Positions 1-5,777 of a DNA stretch of 6,406 nt are shown here, piece by piece. This stretch comes from Cyanobacteria bacterium OH_CFB_184 (lineage in GTDB: Bacteria > Cyanobacteriota > Vampirovibrionia > Gastranaerophilales > Gastranaerophilaceae), in contig JAEZOG010000275.1 of the NCBI GenBank assembly GCA_023414155.1, positions 1-6,406 of the forward strand, given 5' to 3'. Position 1 is the stretch's first letter. Each line of letters starts with the position of its first letter. Below the pieces are notes generated by a model. That model ran no database searches and had not been told where the DNA came from. It saw only the letters and a list, made by a program, of their open reading frames with translations. A program made the position numbers and the translations under genes.

Positions 1-76
1 CTTCTGTCCTGCCCATAAAATCTTTATTCACGGGAAAGCGCATATTTAAATTTTTAATATCAATCAATTCTTGCAT
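1..76 (-). CDS. Peptide-type ABC transporter ATP-binding protein, N-terminal fragment (cut by window edge)
   Basis: Only the first 25 codons are present; the gene continues past the left edge. The peptide starts MQELIDIKNL and continues with RFPV, then GRTE. This matches the usual start of OppF/DppF-type ATPases, where 'LLEVKNLKKYFPV' precedes a short loop ending in GR(T/K) before the Walker A region. Those proteins are cytoplasmic ATPase subunits that power uptake of oligopeptides, dipeptides or related substrates. The ATG at 74-76 is chosen because it places the conserved first beta strand at the usual distance. No Shine-Dalgarno sequence is visible upstream, but a perfect TATAAT lies 7 bases before the start. 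The gene follows ldcA on the same strand after 68 bp. The family call is an inference from a short peptide; the ATP-binding motifs lie outside the window, and the substrate cannot be told. Confidence 0.65.
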   Translation of the reverse strand, partial: MQELIDIKNLNMRFPVNKDFMGRTE

Positions 77-83
77 AAATTTA

Positions 84-89
84 ATTATA
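84..89 (-). promoter_or_regulatory. -10 box TATAAT, 7 bases from the ABC ATPase start
   Basis: A perfect TATAAT on the minus strand is followed by seven bases and then the ATG at 74-76. If used, transcription would begin at or within a base of the start codon, giving a leaderless mRNA. No good -35 box is found 16-18 bases upstream (the best is GCTTTA or CTTTAT), and there is no TG extension. In DNA this AT-rich a chance match is possible, so confidence is moderate. Confidence 0.4.
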
Positions 90-144
90 CTCTATTTCTT
101 GTAAAATAAAGCTCTACATTTGTCTTATCTTTGTACTATATTTC

Positions 145-1062
145 TTACAAAGTTATATCTTCTAAAAACTTAATCGAGCCGTTTTTTGAATCAAATTCGC
201 ACTGGACTCCGATTGGAAGGGTAATTTTATCCTTGTCATGAGAAATATTAAAACCATCACAAACAGGAATATTGAGTTTTTCAGCAAGCTCATAAAACAA
301 GCTACAAAGATAATCTTCTCTATCAATAGAAGTAAACTTTCCAAGAGCTATTCCTGCAAGATTATTTTTAAACTTTGGAATATTTAGAAGCTGAGTGAAC
401 ATCTTATCAATTTTGTACACAGGCTCATTTAAATCTTCAACAAACAAAATAAATTTTTCATCACAGGTAAAATCCTGCCCTGCAAGTGAAACTATAGTCG
501 AAAGATTTCCGCCCCACAAAACTCCTCTTGAAAGCCCTTCTTTATAAACGTTGCTATTTATAGCCTCTAAGCTTGAATATTTACCTGCTTTTTGAAGCAT
601 TTCATAAAAATTACTCTCGGTATAATTATTTATCTCATTCTCACCAAAATCTCCGTTTGACATAGGCCCATGGAAAGTTAACAGCCCTGTTTTTTTATAA
701 ATCATCAACAAAAGAGCGGTGATATCAGAATATCCAACAAGGATTTTAGGATTATTTTTTATCAATTCATAATCAATATAATTTATTATGCGAATTAGTC
801 CGTAACCGCCTCTTGTACAGACAATTGCATCAATATTTTTATCTTCAAAAAAGGAATGCAGAGCATCGATTCTTTCTTTGTCAGTTCCGGCAAAATATCT
901 GTCTTTTTCATACGTGGTAGAAGAAACAACAACATTAAATCCTTTAGACTCAAAGTATGACTTTGCTTTTTGTATTCTCTCTGGTTCTCTTATGTCGCCT
1001 GAAACAGATAAAAGACCGATTGTTTGCCCGATTTCTAATTTCTTAGGTTTAATTAAGTTCAT
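145..1062 (-). CDS. ldcA: Murein L,D-carboxypeptidase, peptidase family S66 (LdcA/MccF type)
   Basis: This is a 305-residue cytoplasmic serine peptidase, the usual length for LdcA. The family removes the terminal D-alanine from the murein tetrapeptide by cutting the L,D bond after diaminopimelate, a step in cell-wall peptide recycling; MccF relatives instead cleave microcin C-like compounds. The landmarks are in order: the opening GQTIGLLSVSG at about 12-22, TRGGYG at 83-88, the nucleophile in GYSD (Ser112), HGP at 131-133, the WGGNLS block at 183-188, the acidic residue in VEDLNEP (Glu209) and the catalytic His275 just before TLPIG (281-285). Spacing of Ser, Glu and His matches the known triad of the Pseudomonas enzyme closely. 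There is no signal peptide. The gene diverges from dnaX and is followed on the same strand by a peptide-type ABC ATPase, which fits a role in reusing imported wall peptides. LdcA rather than MccF is the default call; sequence alone does not exclude MccF-like activity. Confidence 0.9.
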   Translation of the reverse strand: MNLIKPKKLEIGQTIGLLSVSGDIREPERIQKAKSYFESKGFNVVVSSTTYEKDRYFAGTDKERIDALHSFFEDKNIDAIVCTRGGYGLIRIINYIDYELIKNNPKILVGYSDITALLLMIYKKTGLLTFHGPMSNGDFGENEINNYTESNFYEMLQKAGKYSSLEAINSNVYKEGLSRGVLWGGNLSTIVSLAGQDFTCDEKFILFVEDLNEPVYKIDKMFTQLLNIPKFKNNLAGIALGKFTSIDREDYLCSLFYELAEKLNIPVCDGFNISHDKDKITLPIGVQCEFDSKNGSIKFLEDITL

Positions 1063-1090
1063 AAATGCTCTTTTTCATCTTGGATTCGTA

Positions 1091-1096
1091 TATAAT
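1091..1096 (+). promoter_or_regulatory. -10 box of dnaX (TATAAT)
   Basis: A perfect TATAAT on the plus strand would place the start point near 1103, giving a leader of about 24 bases that contains the GGAG ribosome site. No convincing -35 box is seen: the bases 17 upstream read CTCTTT. The box overlaps the ldcA -10 box on the other strand within the perfect palindrome TATAATTATA (1091-1100). Confidence 0.5.
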
Positions 1097-1123
1097 TATA
1101 GTATCATTTGTGAGTGGAGTAAA
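1095..1123 (-). promoter_or_regulatory. Promoter of ldcA (-35 TTTACT, -10 TATAAT)
   Basis: On the minus strand, TTTACT (1118-1123, four of six matches to TTGACA) is followed by exactly 17 bases and a perfect TATAAT (1095-1100). The start point would be near 1088, about 26 bases before the ldcA ATG, leaving room for a weak AAGAG ribosome site. The -10 box shares a ten-base palindrome with the dnaX -10 box, and the -35 box lies between the dnaX ribosome site and its start codon. Confidence 0.6.
1116..1119 (+). promoter_or_regulatory. Ribosome binding site deciding the dnaX TTG start
   Basis: GGAG lies seven bases before the TTG at 1127. A TAA occupies the in-frame codon just before that TTG (1124-1126), so no upstream start is possible, and the conserved DnaX N-terminus begins only a few codons later. 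Together these fix the unusual TTG as the start. Confidence 0.7.
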
Positions 1124-1126
1124 TAA

Positions 1127-2941
1127 TTGAGCAATAAGTACATTCCTCTATATAGAAAATATAGGCCACAAACCTTTTACGACCTTATCGGACAAGAAAA
1201 CATCGTAAAAGCGTTAAGTAACGCCATAAACATGAACCGAATTGCTCATGCGTACTTGCTTTGCGGCCCAAGAGGTACAGGAAAAACCTCTTCTGCAAGG
1301 ATTTTAGCAAAATCTTTAAACTGCCAGGAAGGCCCGACCCTTAAACCATGCGGGAAATGCCCTAGCTGCTTAGATATTACAAACTCTGTACCAATGGATG
1401 TAATAGAAATCGATGCTGCAAGTAACCGTTCTGTTGAAGATACGCAGGCGATTTTAGAAAAAATCCAATATGTTCCAGTGAATGGAAGATACAAAATATA
1501 TGTGATAGATGAAGTTCATATGCTCTCTAACCACGCATTTAATGCGCTTTTAAAGACCCTTGAAGAGCCGCCTGAAAACGTTATTTTCATTCTTGCAACC
1601 ACAGAACCTCATAAAGTTCTTGAAACAATTATTTCAAGATGCCAAAGATTTGATTTTAGAAGAATTACAACTGAAGACATAGTCAAAAGACTTGAATATA
1701 TTTCAAAAGAAGAAAACATCAATATTGCAAAAGAAGCGCTTTATTCAATTTCCAAAAACTCAGCAGGCGGAATGAGAGATGCACTTGCCTTACTTGATCA
1801 GATAAGTGTTTTGGGCCAAACAAAACAAATCGATATAGAAGATATCAATGAACTTTTAGGTAAAATTTCATACGATATGCTTTTTGAAATAGCTCAGTGC
1901 ATAATCGATTCAAAATGCGACCAATCAATTCTTCTTATAGACAAAATATACAGCAAAGGCAACGAGCCTATCCAAATAGTAAGCAATCTAATTCAATACT
2001 TAAGAGATATTTTAGTATTGAAAAACTGCTCTGATAAAGAACTTGTTCTAAGTATGACTCAGCTAAATGAGACTTATCTTGAAAAAATCAAGCCCCAAGC
2101 TGATCAACTCGATATAGAACAAATAATCGCAATCATAGATAAACTGTCTTACTATGCAACTCAAATCAAAGAAACAACCAACAAATATCTATGGCTAGAG
2201 CTTTGTATTATAGATGTAACGAATAACCAGAGCATACCTAAAATAGCAGATTTAACAAAAAGAATAGACCTGCTGGAAGCTCAGATTAATTCAGGTAATA
2301 TCACGCCTCAATCGATAAGCTATCAACAAATGCCTCAAGCACCGGTGCAAAAGTCACCCAAAGTAACGCAGCCTATTCATTCTGTTGAAAAAGAGCCGAT
2401 AAAACCTTCTGTTACGAAAGCAGAAGAAAAGATTGAAACACCACCGTTAGAGACAACTGAATCTGAACCAACCACGTTCTCAAACAGCGTTGCTGGCGAC
2501 TTATCTCAAATATGGCACGATCTTCTTCAGAACATTGAGAGTATGCCCTCAAGAGCATTCTACGTTAGCTTAGCAAAACCTATCGAGCTTACAAAAGAAA
2601 ATATCGTTATATCTTTTGCTAAAGACATTTTTGTAAAACAAGCGAAAGAAGATACAAAAAAATTACCGCTTCAAAAAGCAGCTATGAAGTATTTTGGAGT
2701 AAATAACATCAATATTCAGGTGAAACTAACTGACGGAACAGAACCTGAAATATCTGCTCCATCTCAAAATACAATTCCTAAAAAAAAACATGATGTAAAG
2801 CCAAAAGAAACAGCTCCGCAAGAGGAAGATGAATATTACAACGAACTCTTGAAAAAGCCTGAGGAAAAATCTCCACAAATAAATGAATCTGATCAATCTA
2901 AAATGATCTTACAATTATTTGACGGCAAATATATAGATTAA
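1127..2941 (+). CDS. dnaX: DNA polymerase III subunit tau/gamma (clamp loader ATPase)
   Basis: This 604-residue protein is the AAA+ motor of the clamp loader, which opens the sliding clamp and places it on primed DNA; the tau form also ties the loader to the polymerase. The start is TTG, forced by an in-frame stop just upstream. Visible in order: LYRKYRPQTF at 8-17; Walker A GPRGTGKT at 47-54; a zinc module with Cys66, Cys75, Cys78 and Cys81; Walker B VIDEVHML at 126-133 (Asp128, Glu129); sensor 1 around ATTEP (157-161); the arginine finger in SRC (170-172); sensor 2 in GGMRDAL with Arg217; then the helical collar domain to about 365. A Pro/Thr/Glu-rich linker (about 390-455) leads to a small C-terminal domain (about 457-535), a charged stretch and a final LFDGKYID. 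The N-terminal half looks cyanobacterial. Codons 552-554 are three AAA in a row, a candidate slippage site described separately. smpB converges on its 3' end with a 4-bp gap. Confidence 0.97.
   Translation: MSNKYIPLYRKYRPQTFYDLIGQENIVKALSNAINMNRIAHAYLLCGPRGTGKTSSARILAKSLNCQEGPTLKPCGKCPSCLDITNSVPMDVIEIDAASNRSVEDTQAILEKIQYVPVNGRYKIYVIDEVHMLSNHAFNALLKTLEEPPENVIFILATTEPHKVLETIISRCQRFDFRRITTEDIVKRLEYISKEENINIAKEALYSISKNSAGGMRDALALLDQISVLGQTKQIDIEDINELLGKISYDMLFEIAQCIIDSKCDQSILLIDKIYSKGNEPIQIVSNLIQYLRDILVLKNCSDKELVLSMTQLNETYLEKIKPQADQLDIEQIIAIIDKLSYYATQIKETTNKYLWLELCIIDVTNNQSIPKIADLTKRIDLLEAQINSGNITPQSISYQQMPQAPVQKSPKVTQPIHSVEKEPIKPSVTKAEEKIETPPLETTESEPTTFSNSVAGDLSQIWHDLLQNIESMPSRAFYVSLAKPIELTKENIVISFAKDIFVKQAKEDTKKLPLQKAAMKYFGVNNINIQVKLTDGTEPEISAPSQNTIPKKKHDVKPKETAPQEEDEYYNELLKKPEEKSPQINESDQSKMILQLFDGKYID
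2780..2788 (+). other. Candidate slippage site: A9 run inside dnaX
   Basis: Nine consecutive A bases form codons 552-554 (Lys-Lys-Lys). Both other frames close at once: the -1 frame reads ACA TGA (stop at 2791-2793) and the +1 frame reads ATG ATG TAA (stop at 2796-2798). Slippage by RNA polymerase or a ribosomal shift would yield a 555- or 556-residue product lacking the last 50 residues. Thermus dnaX is known to use an A9 run with transcriptional slippage to make its gamma form. No stimulatory hairpin or internal Shine-Dalgarno is evident. Use here is inferred. Confidence 0.4.
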
Positions 2942-2945
2942 TCTT

Positions 2946-3398
2946 TTAAACCCTTGATTTCAAAGCTCTTTCGACATCTCTGTTTTGGTCTTTTTTAGCA
3001 AGATCATCACGTTTATCGTAGAGTTTTTTACCTTTTGCAAGTGCAATTTCTACCTTAGCCCAGCCATCTTGAATAAATATTTCGATAGGGATAACCGTAT
3101 AGCCTTCTTTTTTGATTTTTCCAAGCATTTTTTCTATTTCTTTTTTATTTAAAAGAAGCTTTCTTACTCTTTCAGAGTTGACGTTGTATCTGTTGCCTTG
3201 CTCGTATGGACTTATATGACAGTTATACAGAAACACTTGAGAATCTTCAATTTTTGCAAACGCATCTTTAAGGTTAACAGAACCTTTTCTTATCGACTTA
3301 ATTTCTGTACCGGTAAGCACCATACCTGCTGTATACTTGTCAAAGAGGTGGTACTCGTGAAATGCTTTTCTGTTTGTAGAAATAGTTTTTTTAGACAT
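2946..3398 (-). CDS. smpB: SsrA-binding protein SmpB
   Basis: This 150-residue protein is the partner of tmRNA in trans-translation, which frees ribosomes stalled on mRNAs without a stop codon and tags the unfinished protein for destruction. It binds the tRNA-like end of tmRNA and enters the ribosomal A site. The family signature is nearly complete: NRKAFHEYHL at 9-18, GMVLTGTEIKSIRKGSVNLKD at 25-45 (it holds the conserved Gly-Thr-Glu), HISPYEQGNR at 61-70, RKLLLNKKEI at 79-88, ALAKGKKLYDKRDDL at 119-133 and the basic C-terminal tail ending DVERALKSRV, which becomes a helix in the mRNA channel. Length is typical. The ATG at 3396-3398 gives the usual short lysine-rich start. No Shine-Dalgarno is seen; instead an extended -10 box ends six bases upstream. 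The tmRNA gene is not in the window. The gene is downstream of the GT-C gene on the same strand (19 bp) and converges with dnaX. Confidence 0.97.
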   Translation of the reverse strand: MSKKTISTNRKAFHEYHLFDKYTAGMVLTGTEIKSIRKGSVNLKDAFAKIEDSQVFLYNCHISPYEQGNRYNVNSERVRKLLLNKKEIEKMLGKIKKEGYTVIPIEIFIQDGWAKVEIALAKGKKLYDKRDDLAKKDQNRDVERALKSRV

Positions 3399-3404
3399 AA
3401 GCGA

Positions 3405-3413
3405 ATTATATCA
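3405..3413 (-). promoter_or_regulatory. Extended -10 promoter of smpB, placed for a leaderless mRNA
   Basis: The minus strand reads TGATATAAT, a full extended -10 box (TG, one base, TATAAT at 3405-3410). Exactly six bases separate it from the smpB ATG, so the A of the start codon falls at the expected +1. It lies in the 19-bp gap just after the stop codon of the upstream glycosyltransferase gene. The -35 region (TTATGA, 3428-3433) is weak, as is common for extended -10 promoters. No ribosome site is present between it and the start. Confidence 0.55.
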
Positions 3414-3417
3414 CAAC

Positions 3418-5670
3418 CTAAAACTTTTCATAAACCCAAATATCTTTGTACCTTTCAGGGGTTTGATCTTGACTATAAACCATAAATCTTGATTTTTGGA
3501 TAAATCCTTTTTTCCTCATATCATTTTTAGGTATGTAGCAAATAGCTGTAGCCGGGATTCGGTTGTGACCTTTTGTAATAAGTTTGTTATGTCTATCAAT
3601 GTAGAAACAATTAGAGATGTGGTTTTTAGTAAAAAGTATATCATTATTAAAGAGAACATACTCTGAAATCCTTTCAGGATGATTAATTTGTTCACTATCT
3701 TGAATCACATGGTTTGTCACAATGTAATCGTATTTAGATAAATCGATTGTCTTATAGTCTTCAAGAAGCTTGAAATCGACCGTCCATCCATCTTTTTCCA
3801 TCATTTTCATATGGTATGCTCTAAAATTGACTCCAGCAAACATCAATATTTTTTTAGGTGTTGGACTTTTAGCCAGTTCTCTTGTTAATACGCATACTGG
3901 CATATTATTTGAAAACTCGAAATTTTCTGAACAACTAACTCTTTCCCTAAAAGAATCAAGCGATTTTTCGTGGTTATAAATGTACAAAAGCTTGAAAAAA
4001 GGTCTGGAACTAAGATGAGAAGAGATAACAACCATATATGAAATTGCAAAAAACATAATCATCCACTTGAAAATATTTTTGTTGCTCTTTATATAAGAAA
4101 GAACCAGCACAGGTGAAGAAAGAACAATAAAAGTGGTTATAAACCTTACGCTATATATCATAAAGCCGAGAGTAAATGACATAACGATTAAATTTATTAC
4201 AAATAACAAAGCGAACAAGCCTAAAATAAATTTCTTTTTATCGAATTTAAGTTTTTGATTGAATTTTACTGTAAAAAACCTGAAAACCGAAAAAATCAAA
4301 CAAGGCATAAAAACCAAAAATCCCAATAACCCCGGCCCAATAACAGGGTCTATAAGAGATTTATTGACTTGATTATTCGATGAGATAAGCACCCCATATT
4401 TTTGTGGAATATTTAAAAAAGCTAATATTTTATTCTGCAAACTTATAATGTGCGGTCCAAAAAAATCAGCATAATTAAAACCTGAAAAATCAAACATCAA
4501 GAATATATAACGGATCATATTACCGACAAAAGCTTTGAAGCCACCATAAAAACTATGCAATGAGATCGAACTTGCTGATCCTAAAGGATTTGAATAGCTA
4601 ATAAAGTTTAGAACGTAATTGTAAGAAGAAAAAACGATAAAGTTTATTATAAAAAATCCTATAAATTTCAATAAGGGTTTATAAAATTCATTTTTTTTGC
4701 ACACATATGAAGTTGCAAGCATAAACACACCACATGCCGGAATCGCCATAACAGCAGGAGTTTTTGTACCCACTGCAATAGCATAAGAAAGTGCTGAAAA
4801 ATACAAAATCATTTTATTTTCAGTTTTCAAATACACAAACCACAAATATAAGCTTGCCAAAACCAATCCGCCGATTATCACGTCAGTTTCAGTAGAAGAA
4901 GCCTCAGCCAATATTGAAGCGATTGATGAAAACATAAAAATGACCCAGAGTTTTTTTCTGGTTGAATAGCCTAATTCTCCTAAAAAGTTATACAAAGCAA
5001 CCACTGCTAATAAGTAGCCGCAAAACGAAAACCCTGATAAAAACCAATCTTTTTTAAGAAAAAGCAAAACCCAAGTATATAACAACTCTGAATTTATCGG
5101 CATCACATTCATTCTGCTATCTGCGATGTCAAAATGATTCAAGTTACCGTTAGAAATCCAAAAAGGAACTCTTGCAAGGTGATAAGAAAATGCATCGAAT
5201 GAATTAACAGGAACAAAAATACACATTATCACAGTTATAATTATGAAAAAGACAAAAGCAGCACTCAACAATATCAATGATTTATCTTTAAGCAATGCGT
5301 TTTTTATTTTAACCAATTCAGGAACTATATTTGGCCTATAAAGCGGTTTAGAGTTTTTGATCCAAACAAATAAACTTGCAACAAGGAACAGTAAATTAAG
5401 AAAAATAAAACTACATGGCTTAATCAAATTGAATATAGATAAAATTTCCATACTTAATATTATTTGGGCAAAAGCAACAAGCAAAAAGTAAATAAAACCT
5501 ATGATTTGGCGCGGTTTGTTTGTGCTGTTTTTCTCCGCAAGAACCGATGTGGCTAAATATGAGGAGATACAAATAAAGATTAAAGATAGAAGAAATAAAA
5601 TCATAATAATAAGATTCCAAATTACCAAAATGTATATAACTAATCCTATTAAATAAAAATATTTATACAA
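3418..5670 (-). CDS. Multi-pass membrane glycosyltransferase, GT-C fold (PMT/ArnT-like)
   Basis: This 750-residue protein has roughly a dozen hydrophobic membrane segments over residues 1-550 and a soluble C-terminal region of about 200 residues. The first long loop after the segment at 131-153 carries SFDAFSYHLARVPFW (157-171), with Asp159 in the place of the catalytic acid of GT-C enzymes; NGNLNHF and a Pro-Ile-Asn-Ser-Glu-Leu block follow. A second acidic pair, TETD near 260-263, sits at the start of a later segment, as in PMT_2-type proteins. Such enzymes move a sugar from a lipid-phosphate carrier to protein, lipid or polysaccharide on the outer face of the membrane; donor and acceptor cannot be read here. 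Residues 605-660 alternate strands and helices in a Rossmann-like way. The start is uncertain: TTG at 5668-5670 or ATG at 5602-5604 (residue 23); neither has a clear ribosome site. It precedes smpB by 19 bp but probably does not share its function. Confidence 0.75.
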   Translation of the reverse strand: MYKYFYLIGLVIYILVIWNLIIMILFLLSLIFICISSYLATSVLAEKNSTNKPRQIIGFIYFLLVAFAQIILSMEILSIFNLIKPCSFIFLNLLFLVASLFVWIKNSKPLYRPNIVPELVKIKNALLKDKSLILLSAAFVFFIIITVIMCIFVPVNSFDAFSYHLARVPFWISNGNLNHFDIADSRMNVMPINSELLYTWVLLFLKKDWFLSGFSFCGYLLAVVALYNFLGELGYSTRKKLWVIFMFSSIASILAEASSTETDVIIGGLVLASLYLWFVYLKTENKMILYFSALSYAIAVGTKTPAVMAIPACGVFMLATSYVCKKNEFYKPLLKFIGFFIINFIVFSSYNYVLNFISYSNPLGSASSISLHSFYGGFKAFVGNMIRYIFLMFDFSGFNYADFFGPHIISLQNKILAFLNIPQKYGVLISSNNQVNKSLIDPVIGPGLLGFLVFMPCLIFSVFRFFTVKFNQKLKFDKKKFILGLFALLFVINLIVMSFTLGFMIYSVRFITTFIVLSSPVLVLSYIKSNKNIFKWMIMFFAISYMVVISSHLSSRPFFKLLYIYNHEKSLDSFRERVSCSENFEFSNNMPVCVLTRELAKSPTPKKILMFAGVNFRAYHMKMMEKDGWTVDFKLLEDYKTIDLSKYDYIVTNHVIQDSEQINHPERISEYVLFNNDILFTKNHISNCFYIDRHNKLITKGHNRIPATAICYIPKNDMRKKGFIQKSRFMVYSQDQTPERYKDIWVYEKF

Positions 5671-5727
5671 GTGGATAATATACGAAGTAAGACTTTATTT
5701 TGTAATATAAGTCTATACATATTCCAC
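5671..5727. repeat. Imperfect inverted repeat upstream of the glycosyltransferase gene
   Basis: Outer arms GTGGA (5671-5675) and TCCAC (5723-5727) pair. ATAT (5678-5681) pairs with ATAT (5719-5722) after a two-base bulge. Inner arms AGACTT (5690-5695) and AAGTCT (5709-5714) pair around a 13-base loop. The two helices are separated by an asymmetric internal loop. It could be a protein-binding operator over the glycosyltransferase promoter or a folded RNA made from either strand. The outer arm abuts the TTG start of the glycosyltransferase gene. Confidence 0.45.
5677..5682 (-). promoter_or_regulatory. Possible -10 box (TATATT) for the glycosyltransferase gene
   Basis: TATATT (five of six matches to TATAAT) lies six bases before the TTG at 5670, the same spacing seen for smpB. 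A weak TTACAA (5700-5705) stands 17 bases upstream, in the loop of the inverted repeat. The region is nearly all A and T, so this is a tentative call. Confidence 0.25.
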
Positions 5728-5752
5728 TCTCACTCGTAAACTGTTTTCAACC

Positions 5753-5777
5753 GACCGATTTTATCGGTCTTTTTTTT
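5753..5777 (+). terminator. Intrinsic terminator, plus-strand orientation
   Basis: GACCGAT (5753-5759), a three-T loop and ATCGGTC (5763-5769) form a perfect 7-bp stem, followed directly by eight T bases (5770-5777). This is a good rho-independent terminator for plus-strand transcription. On the minus strand, where all neighbouring genes lie, the stem is not followed by a T run (the next bases are GGTTGAAAAC), so it should be a poor terminator for acpS. The T run overlaps the last bases of the acpS stop codon. No plus-strand protein gene is found upstream. Confidence 0.75.

Noticed and set aside
131..150. TTGTA/TACAA inverted repeat over the ldcA stop codon
   Set aside because: Five AT-rich pairs with a ten-base loop and no T run; too weak for a terminator.
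1049..1078. Nine-codon upstream reading frame (MKKSIYELN) overlapping the ldcA start on the minus strand
   Set aside because: It has no ribosome site of its own and is what chance gives in AT-rich DNA.
878..1126. Plus-strand open frame of 82 codons antisense to ldcA
   Set aside because: It lies almost wholly antisense to a well-supported gene and shows no family features.
1246..1494. Minus-strand open frame inside dnaX
   Set aside because: It is a shadow of the conserved DnaX ATPase coding region.
2656..2662. A AAA AAA heptamer in the dnaX frame, a possible -1 ribosomal slippery site
   Set aside because: The phase is right, but the -1 frame would run 14 more codons and cut the C-terminal domain in two. 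No stimulatory hairpin or Shine-Dalgarno is apparent, and the A9 run downstream is a better candidate.
3198..3485. Plus-strand open frame across smpB and the 3' end of the glycosyltransferase gene
   Set aside because: It is antisense to two supported genes, with no recognisable protein features.
5420..5620. Minus-strand open frame of 66 codons within the glycosyltransferase gene
   Set aside because: It is in another frame of the membrane protein gene, with no support.
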